This document shows, piece after piece, positions 16,834 to 25,620 of a stretch of DNA of 35,522 nucleotides. The stretch's first letter is position 1, and the number at the start of each line of letters is the position of its first letter. The notes beneath the pieces are model-generated. The model did no database searches, was not told the origin of the DNA, and saw nothing but the letters and a program-made list of their open reading frames with translations. This DNA is from Fibrobacter sp. (GTDB taxonomy: Bacteria; Fibrobacterota; Fibrobacteria; Fibrobacterales; Fibrobacteraceae). A program made the position numbers and the translations under genes. The stretch covers positions 1 to 35,522 of the forward strand of contig JAKSIB010000033.1 in NCBI GenBank assembly GCA_024399065.1, given 5' to 3'.

Positions 16834-19800
16834 ATGCGGTGTTATAATGTTTTAAAGGGTTTGACCCTTGTTCTCGCTTTTTGCGCTTCTTTTGCAATGG
16901 CCCAGGGCGGTAATGGCGGCCCCGGAGGAAACAAAAACAATAGCTATACGTTTACTGTCAACTATGATGGTGGATCCCCCTATTACAGGGATGCCCAGAA
17001 CAATTGCAAAATCATTGGCCAGAAAAACGGAGTCTACACTTTAACCATAAACGGCAACGAAGGCACAACCGTCGCGTTGTTCAGTGATAACAAGTGCCAG
17101 ACGTCCATCTACAATAAAAAAATCAGCGAAATTGTCGCAGCTGGTCAAACCACGGCGCAAATTACAATTCAAGCAGGAAACAAGCCTACTTCCTCATCCG
17201 CCATGGAACCGGCAAAACCCGCCTCCTCCTCTTCCATCAAATGGCCCACACCGGTAAGTAGCTCCTCCAAGAAGGGAGGCCAGCAACCCGGCGGCGCACA
17301 GCAGCCTTCCGGCAAGACTGTCATCCGCTTCCTCACTCCCTGGACAAATACTTCCGCAATCCTTTTCGTGAATGGCGAAACCTCTGCCACCATGACCAAG
17401 GTCAAGAACTACTGCGGTTGGTTCGAAACCAGCCTTAACGCACCTTCAACAGGTCTCAACGTCTACTTCAAGCAGACCATCGGCTTGAACTATGTGGGCG
17501 CCGAAGGCATGGTCAACAAGGAACCTACCTCAGCAAGCTTCATCAGCCTCGACTCCATCGCAGCCCTCACCGACACCATCTGGATTCAGGGTTATAAGAA
17601 CGATGTCCCCGCACTCTTCGCAAAGTATCCTGGCGTTCTGGGCGAATGCCCCCTCAAGAAGTTCCCTGTAACCGTCTTCGACTGGCTCCATGGCGACAAG
17701 GGCGACGGTGCAAACGGCAATGGTGCATCCACTAACGGTGTCAGCGCAGACTTCGGTTCTGGCGGATGCGGCGGCAGCAATGCCAAGGACGACAAGGGTA
17801 ACGGCTACATGAGAGGCATGGTGGAACCCAAGCTTGGCGCAAACGGAGTTCCTGTTCCTGCAACGAACTTCCCCGCCGATTGTAAGCTTACCACCCATCT
17901 CGACAAATGGTTCCTGCCGGAAGTAATCACCACCAAGAACGGCACCGATTACACCAACATGACCTGCCGTGACCTGTACATCTCCATGGACGACGAAGGT
18001 TTCTGGCTGGCAGAAGTCTCCTCCGACAAGATTTCCGAAGGTAACGAAAAGAACAAGGGCGGTATGTTCCTTGTGGACGACTTCCAGTTCCTTGACGAAG
18101 CACAGACCATCAAGAACCCCTATTACGACCGTCTCAACGGCAGCGGTGGTTACCATAACTTCGGTTTCGCTGTTAAGATCCAGGCAACCTTTGAGTATGT
18201 TCCGGGACAGTATTTCGACTTCTACGGTGACGACGACGTGTGGGTCTTTATTGACAACCGCCTGGCTGTAGATATCGGTGGTCAGCATCGTCAGGTTGCA
18301 GGCGCCGTAGACCTGGATACCATGGGTCTCAAGGTTGGTGAAACCTACAACTTCCACATCTTCTATGTAGAACGCCACGTAAGCTCCTCCAACTTCCGTA
18401 TGCGTACTTCCATCGACCTGCAGGTGGACGCATCCATCTTTGTCACCTCCGACAGAAAAGGTTCCTCCACCAATTACGACATCTGGCAGATCAACAAGAA
18501 GAACAAGCTCTCCTGCGGTTACGATCCGAGCAACACCGAAGTGGACACCACCGGTGGCGCCTCCACGTTCCGCCTCACCGGCGGTAATCTGGAAGAACCT
18601 GAAATCCTAGGCATCGGAACTCATTACGAAGGCCTCAAGATTACCAGTGACTCCACCTTCTCCATTGACTCTGCCGCTATCGTGGACAATGCAGCCTTGG
18701 CTCCGGGCCACTACTACTTGGAAATTTCCTTGAAGTCTGACCCCAGCCAGACCACCATTATCGAAATTACCATTCCGTCCTACCCGCTCCCCAGCGTCGC
18801 CTTCGCAGACGAAAAGTGGAAAGTTCTGGGTAAGGAAATCTCCGGCAACCAGGCAACGATCGGTAGCTGGGCTTACGAAATCTATCCGGTGAACGTCACC
18901 TTCTACGAAGACCAGGCAACGGTCAACGACTATAACAGAAAGATCACCGTCAGTGCCTCCAGCCCGCTGATTGATATTATCGACGCCGATGGCAATCCCA
19001 TTGCCAAGGTGACCTTGAACGACAAGGCTCAGGCAACCTTCTACATCCGTGCTAACGGCGAAGTTACCAATGCAACGATTACTGCAAAGGGTACAGCAGC
19101 TGCAGCTTCCTTCTGGAAGAACTTGAGCTTCAAGGAACCGCCGATTCCGCGTATCACTCTCGCCAAGATCTACGACCGTAATGGTGATGGCCGCGGCGAC
19201 AGCCTCTACGCAAAGTTCGACAAGTCTTTCGACGATTCCAATATTCTTGACTCCATCCAGTTCACCTTTGGTGAAACCTTCAGCGTCATCAGCAGCAAGA
19301 ATATCAAGAAGGTTTCCGGCAGCGAAATCATCGTCGTGACCGAAGGCGCCTGCGACACATCCTCTGCCTGCGGCTTTGGCTCCAGACAGTTCACCGGTGG
19401 CGAAAGCAGCACGCCCTACACCGGTAATATTTCCACCTGGGTTACCTATAAGGAAAATGGTAACAGTCACAAGCTGAAGACCACCAATGATCCTGTGGAA
19501 GACGGCATCGGTCCTATTATCGTAAAGGCAACCAAGGAAACCCTGCGCGACGGTAACCGCAAGGTCACTATCACTGTCAGCGAAGCTATTACCGACGACT
19601 CCCGCAAGGAATTCTACAAGCAAATGTTCGAATACATCTGCTTCCGTTCCGGCGAGAACAAGCAACCGGAAGATCCTGTACAGCAAGGTGGCAGCGGCAA
19701 GACAATTACCATTGTCTTCAGCCCCTCCACTCTGGATGCAGTATTCCCCACCGACGGCGACCAGATCCGTTTCGTTCCTGGAAAGTACGCCGAAGACTTT

Positions 19801-20835
19801 AACGGAAACGTTCCCCATAAGAACAATCCCTGGGTAACCATCATCGGCGACCAGGAACTGACCAACCAGAGTCCGGGACTTATCGCTGTTGGCGAAGACC
19901 CCTATGGAATCATCGCAAATGACGAACCCACCCAGCCCATTGTCATTACCGACACCAAGAAGGATGCACAGCAGATCGGTGACTCTCTCGGCGTTCAAGG
20001 TAACCTGATCGACTTCGACATTTCCAAGATCATGGCTGAACAAACTACGAAGGATGTTGCAAAGCTCGACGCCTACATCGCCAAGATTACAGGAGCCTCT
20101 TCGGCAGATACCACTTACGAAGTCTCCGAAAAGACTGAAGAAGAAGCTACCCAGCAGCTCTTCTCCGACATCATGACTGGCGATCTCAGCGCCGGCCTCA
20201 GTGTAGAAGTTATCGAAGCTATCCAGAAGGGTGAAATCACCAAGGATAACTACTCCAGCAAGATCAAGGGCGAAGACCTTGAAATCGTCAAGGAACTGAT
20301 CCAGGCAAGTATCGAAAACAGCCGCGACTCTACAGCCATCATTACCCCTGCAACAGTCACTGGCTACGACGATATCTTCCAGCAGATTGCAAGTGGAGCC
20401 ATTACTGAAAAGGAACTGAAGAAGGCAGGAATCAGCGAAACCCTCATCCAGGCAATCAAGGATGGCGTGCTGACTTCCTCCAATATCGAAAGCTACCGCA
20501 GTGGTGAAGAATCCCTGATTTCTGAAAACGCCGTGGTGCTGCAGTACCAGACCCGCTACTACGACCATCTCGGATCCTATGTAGGCGGCAAGGCTGGCAC
20601 CATCAAGTGTACCGACGATATCTACGGAACTGGCGGCTGTCTCAACAGCAAGGGCAAGCTGTTCCTGGCCTGGAACATGCGTGACCAGAACGGCCGCTTG
20701 GCAGCAACCGGCGTCTACATCGCCCGCCTGGAAGTCAAGGTCAAGGTCAACGGCAAGACCACCATCGAGCAGACTCGTGACAAGCTCTGGGGCGTCCGCC
20801 GCGGCAAGACCAACAACCTGACCCTCGACTTCTAA
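16834..20835 (+). CDS. Very large exported fibro-slime domain protein (second of tandem pair)
   Basis: A 1333-residue paralogue of the preceding gene product with the same architecture. The signal peptide ends SFAMAQ (about residue 24). A Ser/Pro/Lys-rich linker at about 112-155 (TSSSAMEPAKPASSSS) is absent from the first paralogue. The SWTNTSAI-type module is kept as PWTNTSAILFVNGE. The fibro-slime domain lies at about 442-529 (FEYVPGQYFDFYGDDDVWVF, IDNRLAVDIGGQH, FHIFYVERH). Beta repeats follow with DRNGDGRGD (about 780), an acidic helical segment (about 1060-1230) and a C-terminal FlgD-like module (AWNMRDQNGRLAATGVYIA). AGGAG lies 8 bases before the ATG. A surface adhesion role is likely by family, not shown here. 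Confidence 0.92.
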   Translation: MRCYNVLKGLTLVLAFCASFAMAQGGNGGPGGNKNNSYTFTVNYDGGSPYYRDAQNNCKIIGQKNGVYTLTINGNEGTTVALFSDNKCQTSIYNKKISEIVAAGQTTAQITIQAGNKPTSSSAMEPAKPASSSSIKWPTPVSSSSKKGGQQPGGAQQPSGKTVIRFLTPWTNTSAILFVNGETSATMTKVKNYCGWFETSLNAPSTGLNVYFKQTIGLNYVGAEGMVNKEPTSASFISLDSIAALTDTIWIQGYKNDVPALFAKYPGVLGECPLKKFPVTVFDWLHGDKGDGANGNGASTNGVSADFGSGGCGGSNAKDDKGNGYMRGMVEPKLGANGVPVPATNFPADCKLTTHLDKWFLPEVITTKNGTDYTNMTCRDLYISMDDEGFWLAEVSSDKISEGNEKNKGGMFLVDDFQFLDEAQTIKNPYYDRLNGSGGYHNFGFAVKIQATFEYVPGQYFDFYGDDDVWVFIDNRLAVDIGGQHRQVAGAVDLDTMGLKVGETYNFHIFYVERHVSSSNFRMRTSIDLQVDASIFVTSDRKGSSTNYDIWQINKKNKLSCGYDPSNTEVDTTGGASTFRLTGGNLEEPEILGIGTHYEGLKITSDSTFSIDSAAIVDNAALAPGHYYLEISLKSDPSQTTIIEITIPSYPLPSVAFADEKWKVLGKEISGNQATIGSWAYEIYPVNVTFYEDQATVNDYNRKITVSASSPLIDIIDADGNPIAKVTLNDKAQATFYIRANGEVTNATITAKGTAAAASFWKNLSFKEPPIPRITLAKIYDRNGDGRGDSLYAKFDKSFDDSNILDSIQFTFGETFSVISSKNIKKVSGSEIIVVTEGACDTSSACGFGSRQFTGGESSTPYTGNISTWVTYKENGNSHKLKTTNDPVEDGIGPIIVKATKETLRDGNRKVTITVSEAITDDSRKEFYKQMFEYICFRSGENKQPEDPVQQGGSGKTITIVFSPSTLDAVFPTDGDQIRFVPGKYAEDFNGNVPHKNNPWVTIIGDQELTNQSPGLIAVGEDPYGIIANDEPTQPIVITDTKKDAQQIGDSLGVQGNLIDFDISKIMAEQTTKDVAKLDAYIAKITGASSADTTYEVSEKTEEEATQQLFSDIMTGDLSAGLSVEVIEAIQKGEITKDNYSSKIKGEDLEIVKELIQASIENSRDSTAIITPATVTGYDDIFQQIASGAITEKELKKAGISETLIQAIKDGVLTSSNIESYRSGEESLISENAVVLQYQTRYYDHLGSYVGGKAGTIKCTDDIYGTGGCLNSKGKLFLAWNMRDQNGRLAATGVYIARLEVKVKVNGKTTIEQTRDKLWGVRRGKTNNLTLDF

Positions 20836-20842
20836 GAGATGC

Positions 20843-20929
20843 AAGGGGCTTTGCCCCTTAGGCTCCAAGGCTTACACATCACTCAGAACTTCTCAAAAAA
20901 AAGACCTCGCATTTCTGCGAGGCCTTTTT
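20843..20929. terminator. Hairpin plus bidirectional terminator between the fibro-slime and RNase genes
   Basis: A hairpin AAGGGGC-TTT-GCCCCTT (20843-20859) follows the stop codon. A second stem, CCTCGCA / TGCGAGG (20905-20911, 20916-20922), has A residues before it and TTTTT after it, so it can end both the plus-strand fibro-slime gene and the minus-strand RNase gene. Confidence 0.88.
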
Positions 20930-20966
20930 AATTTCGTAGCGTGAACGCCGCCGATATTACAGAACC

Positions 20967-23900
20967 TTAAATCGTATTGAACTGTTCAGTAATATCTTCG
21001 TTGTCCTTGTCGTACATCCAGTACTGGTTCACATGAGCGTGGTCATCTTCCACCAGGTGGATCTTGATGGCGTGCTTATGTTCCAGGTAGTTGTACACCA
21101 GGCATTCGTTCTTGCAGAGTTCATCCACAACAGCGGGGCTTACAACCAAAGTAATTTCGCGCATGCGACCCTTGGCGTGAGCACGGCCGAGCCAACGGTC
21201 GATCATGCCGAGAGTACCGGTGAGGGTACCGATGCGGCCACCGCCACAGCAAACGGAGCAGACTTCGGTCTTTTCAGTCATGAGGTTCACGCGGACGCGC
21301 TTACGGGTCACTTCCATCAAGCCGAACTGGCTAATGGGAGACGGACTGATAGGAGCCTTGTCGCGACGGATTGCCTTACGGAATTCCTGGTAGACGCTTT
21401 CGCGGACAGAGTCATCTTCAATTTCGGGGAACTTGATGATGATAAGACCGCCCACGTCACGGAGACGGAGCTGCTTTGCGATTTCATGGCAGGCTTCGTT
21501 GCAGGCGTCCAGATTGGGCTTGCAGTTCACCTTGATGGAAACCAGAGCTTCGGTCTGTTCAAGAATCAAGCTGCCGCCAGAAGGCAGCATCACCTTGCGC
21601 TGCAAGGAACGAGCGTACTCGTTTTCGATCTTGAAGTTTTCAAACAAGCTGACCTTTTCGTTCCAGAACTTCACCTTGTTCAGCTTGTCCGGGGACAGGC
21701 GCTGCAGGTAGTCGCGAAGAGCGTAGTATTCATCGCGGTTGTCGATGTAGACCACGTCAGTGTTGTCGCTGAAGTATTCGCGGACAGTCTGTTCGATGGA
21801 ATCGGATTCTTCGTAGATGCAGGTTTCGGCAGGCTGGTTCTCGAAGTTGAACTTCGTCTGTTCCCACTTTGCTTCCAGTTCACGCATCTGCTTGTTGATT
21901 TCAAATTCGGATTCGTTCAAGCCGTTGGTACGAACGATGTAGCCCACGTCGCGACCCTTCAGGCGCTTCACCACCTTCTTGAATTCGCGGCGCTTGGCCG
22001 GATCACGTTCACGCTTGGACACGCCAACGAAGTTGGTACCCGGCATGCAAACCAGGAATCGACCGGCAAAGCTCAAGTGTGTGGTCAGACGAGCACCCTT
22101 GGTGCTAATCGGTTCCTTTACCACCTGGACCATGATCTCCTGGCCTTCCTGGAGAATCTCGTCGATGGAAATTTCCTTGGATGCACCGCTTTCGTCATCG
22201 TCGTCGCCGTATTCGCGACGGAGAAGTTCGTTGCGGTCCATAGCGTCTTCCTGATGGAGGAAGCCGGCCTTTTCCATACCGATATCGATGAACGCAGCCT
22301 TCAGCGCCGGAAGCACCTTCTGGACCACGCCCTTGTAAATGTTGCCCAGCACGCGGGTAGAGGAAATACCTTCCACCACCAGTTCCACCAGTTCGCCGTC
22401 TTCCATGATGGCGATACGCTTTTCGTAAGGAGTCTTACTGATGAGGATTTCGCGCTTGGCCTTGTTGCGGTTGTCGCGGCGGGAACGCTTCTGACCCGGA
22501 GCCTTCTTCTGAGTCTTTGCGGGCTTGGCCTGAACCACAGGCTTTTCAAAGTCGGCAAAGTTGTAAAGGTCCGTGATGTCTTCCTTGTTCTCGTTGTACA
22601 TCCAGAACTGGTTCACATGGGCATTTTCGTCCTGGATCAAGTCGATGGTCATGCCATGCTTGTATTCCAGGTAGTTGAACATGCGGCTGCGGTCCTTGCA
22701 GAGAACATCCACAACATAAGGATTGGTCACCAAGGTCACCTGACGCAGGCTACCCTTAGCCTTGGCACGAGCCATCCAGCGGTCGATCATACCCAGGGTG
22801 CTTTCCAAGGTAGCGGTACGGCCACCGCCCGAGCAAACCGGGCAGATATTGTACTTGCTGCCGGCACCATCCGGATGCACGCGCTTACGCTTGATTTCCA
22901 TCAGGCCGAACTGGCTGATGGTAGCCGGGGTCACCTCGGCCTTGTCGCGGCGGATCGCCTTCATGAATTCGTTGTACACCGTGGTGTTGTCGGCCTCGGT
23001 CTCCATATCGATGAAGTCCACGATGGTCAGGCCGTCCACGTCACGGAGACGCAGCTGCTTCGCGATTTCGCGGCAGGCGTCGATATTGGTTTCAAGAATG
23101 ATCTTGCCCTGGTCCTTGCCATGGACCTTGGGACCGGTGTTCACGTCGATGGACACCAGGGCGGCGGTCTGTTCAATCACCAGGTTGCCACCGCGGGGCA
23201 GGGGAACGGTACGCTGCAAGGAGCGGGCGTAGTCGTTTTCCACCTTGAAATATTCGAACAGGCTTTCGCCGGAACTCCACAGCTTCACCTTGTCCAGCTT
23301 GTCCGGGGACAGGGACTTCAGATCGTCGCGGAGGGAGAAATAGTCGTCACGGTTGTCGATATAGACATAGTCCGTGTTCTCGTTGAGATACTCGCCAATA
23401 GCACGCTGGGTAGAATTGGATTCCACATAAAGGCAGCCCGTGCCGTCCAGGGAAGCGAACTTCTCCTTGATGGAGGCCCACTTGGATTCCAGTTCCTGCA
23501 TCTGCTGGGACAGTTCCGCCTCGGAAGCGTTCACGCCTTCGGTACGGACGATATAGCCCACGTCGCGACCCTTATTGTGGTTGATCCAGCGCTTGATCTC
23601 GCTACGCTTGGCGGCATCCTTTTCGCGCTTGGAAACCCTGATGATGTCGGAATCCGGCATGCACACCAGGAGACTACCCGCAATATTCAGGTGCATTGTC
23701 AGGCCGGCGCCCTTCTTGCCTGTCGGCTCCTCGGATACCTGGACCATCACGCTGTCGCCTTCGCGGAGCTCCTTCTCGATGCTTTCCACCACGGCTTCTT
23801 CCTCATGGTTCCTTCTACCCTTGGGGGCGTTCAAGTCCTTGGCATCTTCCTGGAGCAACACGCCGTCGGCATCGAGACCGATATCAACGAACGCAAGCTT

Positions 23901-24068
23901 GCCTGCGATGACCTTCTTGACAATACCCTTATAGATATTTCCGAGAACCTGAACAGCTTCGCCACCATCTACGATCAATTCCGCCAGTTCGCCATCTTCC
24001 ATGATGGCATAGCGCTTGTCGTAGGGAGTCTTGCTGATCAGAATCCCGCATTTACACTTATTCGTCAT
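20967..24068 (-). CDS. rng: RNase E/G family protein made of two fused cores, the second catalytically degenerate
   Basis: A 1033-residue protein containing two complete Rne/Rng-like units (about 8-515 and 541-1033), each beginning ILISKTPYxKR-AIMEDGELxEL and each with an S1-like region, a VRT 5'-sensor motif and a DNase I-like core. Unit 1 has both metal-binding aspartates, D308 (SIDVN) and D351 (IVDFIDME), 43 residues apart as in E. coli RNase E (303/346), and the zinc-link CPVC (409/412). In unit 2 both are lysine: K846 (SIKVN) and K879 (IIIKFPEIE), with about 10 residues lost between them. The CSVC pair (937/940) is kept. A basic linker joins the halves. Role: mRNA decay and rRNA processing. 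AGGA precedes the ATG at 24068. Confidence 0.93.
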   Translation of the reverse strand: MTNKCKCGILISKTPYDKRYAIMEDGELAELIVDGGEAVQVLGNIYKGIVKKVIAGKLAFVDIGLDADGVLLQEDAKDLNAPKGRRNHEEEAVVESIEKELREGDSVMVQVSEEPTGKKGAGLTMHLNIAGSLLVCMPDSDIIRVSKREKDAAKRSEIKRWINHNKGRDVGYIVRTEGVNASEAELSQQMQELESKWASIKEKFASLDGTGCLYVESNSTQRAIGEYLNENTDYVYIDNRDDYFSLRDDLKSLSPDKLDKVKLWSSGESLFEYFKVENDYARSLQRTVPLPRGGNLVIEQTAALVSIDVNTGPKVHGKDQGKIILETNIDACREIAKQLRLRDVDGLTIVDFIDMETEADNTTVYNEFMKAIRRDKAEVTPATISQFGLMEIKRKRVHPDGAGSKYNICPVCSGGGRTATLESTLGMIDRWMARAKAKGSLRQVTLVTNPYVVDVLCKDRSRMFNYLEYKHGMTIDLIQDENAHVNQFWMYNENKEDITDLYNFADFEKPVVQAKPAKTQKKAPGQKRSRRDNRNKAKREILISKTPYEKRIAIMEDGELVELVVEGISSTRVLGNIYKGVVQKVLPALKAAFIDIGMEKAGFLHQEDAMDRNELLRREYGDDDDESGASKEISIDEILQEGQEIMVQVVKEPISTKGARLTTHLSFAGRFLVCMPGTNFVGVSKRERDPAKRREFKKVVKRLKGRDVGYIVRTNGLNESEFEINKQMRELEAKWEQTKFNFENQPAETCIYEESDSIEQTVREYFSDNTDVVYIDNRDEYYALRDYLQRLSPDKLNKVKFWNEKVSLFENFKIENEYARSLQRKVMLPSGGSLILEQTEALVSIKVNCKPNLDACNEACHEIAKQLRLRDVGGLIIIKFPEIEDDSVRESVYQEFRKAIRRDKAPISPSPISQFGLMEVTRKRVRVNLMTEKTEVCSVCCGGGRIGTLTGTLGMIDRWLGRAHAKGRMREITLVVSPAVVDELCKNECLVYNYLEHKHAIKIHLVEDDHAHVNQYWMYDKDNEDITEQFNTI

Positions 24069-24343
24069 TCAATTCCTAAAGTTCAATAAAACTTGAGAGT
24101 CGATAAAACTTCCCCATATATATGGGGACTTTAAATATAATTATGAATTACGAAGGCGGGGGAAGCCTCCCCCTCGCTCAAGCCCTTTTTAAGGTCTTCC
24201 GCTACCCCCTCTGCGGGGGCACGCCCCCGCAACGCCCCCAACCGTTGACAAATTGTACAACATATTTTTCAGCCAGCGCATCAAAAAAGTTTCGCCAAAG
24301 TCTATATTCTAACCGTAAGGAATTTGAGAAACCAGAAGGCTCT
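24069..24343. repeat. Intergenic region with GC-rich palindromes
   Basis: No gene is visible. An A/T-rich segment, ATAATTATGAATTA (24137-24150), is followed by GGGGGAAGCCTCCCCC-type sequence (about 24156-24173) and by a perfect 8-bp palindrome, GCGGGGGC-AC-GCCCCCGC (24213-24230). A similar A/T motif in inverse orientation lies near 10886-10902. This looks like a dispersed intergenic repeat rather than a terminator, because no T run follows the stems. Confidence 0.5.
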
Positions 24344-24763
24344 ATGTCCATCAGAAAACATTGGGGAAAAATCACCTTGAGTATCGCCGCCAGCTTCTGG
24401 GCCGGCTGTAACGAAACCACCGAGCCGGAATACATCCAGGGCGGAGAAAACATCTGCACAAACGAGCATGATACAAAATGTGTCACCAGCACTGTCATTG
24501 CCCTCTACGGCGTTCAGCCCAATTTCGACATCAGCTCCGGCAGCGTCTCCGGCGACTGCGCAACATCCTCTTTCAGCGTCAATAGCGAATATCCCTACGT
24601 GCTCTATTCCGATCCCTCGGTACACTGCAAGGACAGCACCGTATACGTTCCGTCTCCATGCGAAAACGCCTCCAAAAGCTACGCATCCACTGATGAAAAC
24701 GCCCCTCTGTACGGCATCATCTACACCAACAAAGAGTACAATGAACTATTCGGCTCCAACTAA
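24344..24763 (+). CDS. Small cysteine-containing lipoprotein, function unknown
   Basis: A 139-residue protein with a lipoprotein signal and lipobox WAGC (acylated C22). The mature part has further cysteines (for example CTNEHDTKC, GDCATS, HCKDS, SPCENA) that could form disulfides, in keeping with an exported protein. The start at 24344 is chosen from AGAAGG about 6 bases upstream and the signal sequence; the open frame extends further 5' without one. I recognise no family. The next gene starts 26 bases downstream on the same strand. Confidence 0.78.
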   Translation: MSIRKHWGKITLSIAASFWAGCNETTEPEYIQGGENICTNEHDTKCVTSTVIALYGVQPNFDISSGSVSGDCATSSFSVNSEYPYVLYSDPSVHCKDSTVYVPSPCENASKSYASTDENAPLYGIIYTNKEYNELFGSN

Positions 24764-24789
24764 GCCAATAATTTAGTAGATTGCCCTGC

Positions 24790-24987
24790 ATGGCCCTGCT
24801 CCTCACCATCATTTTCTTCGCCTGGTTTATCAGCGCCATCGTGCGCGGTAAGGTTTCTCATCAAGGCAGCGACTTTGAATTCAAGGAGCATCCGGTGCAG
24901 TACATCATCCTGCTCATCGCCATTCTCGGATTCGCCCTGTTCTGCCTCAATCGCTTCTTAAACGAAATCGGCATTTATCTCATCTAA
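24790..24987 (+). CDS. Small two-helix membrane protein
   Basis: A 65-residue protein with two hydrophobic helices (LLLTIIFFAWFISAIV near the start and YIILLIAILGFALFCL near residues 40-55) joined by a charged loop. The ATG at 24790 is preferred over a TTG 9 bases earlier; the ribosome site is weak. It ends 6 bases before the next gene, so the two probably form a unit. Family and function unknown; it could be a small subunit or scaffold for its neighbour. Confidence 0.6.
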   Translation: MALLLTIIFFAWFISAIVRGKVSHQGSDFEFKEHPVQYIILLIAILGFALFCLNRFLNEIGIYLI

Positions 24988-24993
24988 TTCAAA

Positions 24994-25620
24994 ATGAGTC
25001 TCACCGAAGTCAACTTGAAAGACGAAAACTACCTCAAGGAATACGAAGCTCACATCCGTAAGCTTCCCTTAGAAGAGCTGTATGAAATTTTGGATGCGAT
25101 AGAACAAGATCCAACTCCCGAAAGAGTGGAAATTGTAGCCCGAAGAATCCAACAAATCGAGGATGATGGATTTGACCCCACTAGAAAAAGCTATCTCAGA
25201 GAGCTTGAGGAATCGGAAGAAAAAATAAGGGAAGAAGCCGAAGAAAAGGCAAAAGAAGATGCCGAGGAAAAAAACACGGAATCTTCTGGAGAAAATGATT
25301 CCATTTCAAAAACTTTTGAAGTAAGTTCCTACCCCACCCAAAAGAAACTTATCAAGCAACAAAAGTATAAGGCGAAACAGCAAAGAAAACGAGCAAGCCA
25401 CAAGAAACAACACAGGCAAAACGGGAAACTCACTGCCGAAGAAAAAAAGGAAGTGAGCCAGTTTGTCGATGCTGTTCGAAAGAAATATTCCCACTACCCA
25501 CGCTACTCACAAGTCAGTGGTTTGTCGGCTAAAGAAACGGTGATATTCGCCACCGTTCTCATCATCATTCTCATTATCGGTAAGGCCCTGGGAATAGAGC
25601 CTCCCCGTTCAAGATATTAA
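24994..25620 (+). CDS. Charged protein with a C-terminal membrane anchor
   Basis: A 208-residue protein. Residues 1-65 are acidic and helical, about 65-95 is an E/K-rich probable coiled coil (EESEEKIREEAEEKAKED), and about 115-150 is strongly basic (KQQKYKAKQQRKRASHKK). A single hydrophobic helix (VIFATVLIIILIIGKAL) near residues 182-198 anchors it as a tail-anchored protein facing the cytoplasm. No named family. Codon use is more A-rich than in flanking housekeeping genes. Its TAA stop shares the palindrome TTAA (25617-25620) with the stop of the convergent HAD gene. Confidence 0.72.
   Translation: MSLTEVNLKDENYLKEYEAHIRKLPLEELYEILDAIEQDPTPERVEIVARRIQQIEDDGFDPTRKSYLRELEESEEKIREEAEEKAKEDAEEKNTESSGENDSISKTFEVSSYPTQKKLIKQQKYKAKQQRKRASHKKQHRQNGKLTAEEKKEVSQFVDAVRKKYSHYPRYSQVSGLSAKETVIFATVLIIILIIGKALGIEPPRSRY

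Noticed and set aside
21033..24089. A 1018-codon open frame on the plus strand opposite the RNase E/G gene
   Set aside because: It is the antisense shadow of a clearly homologous gene; biased codon use leaves the opposite frame open. Its translation has no recognisable domain and its start lacks a ribosome site.
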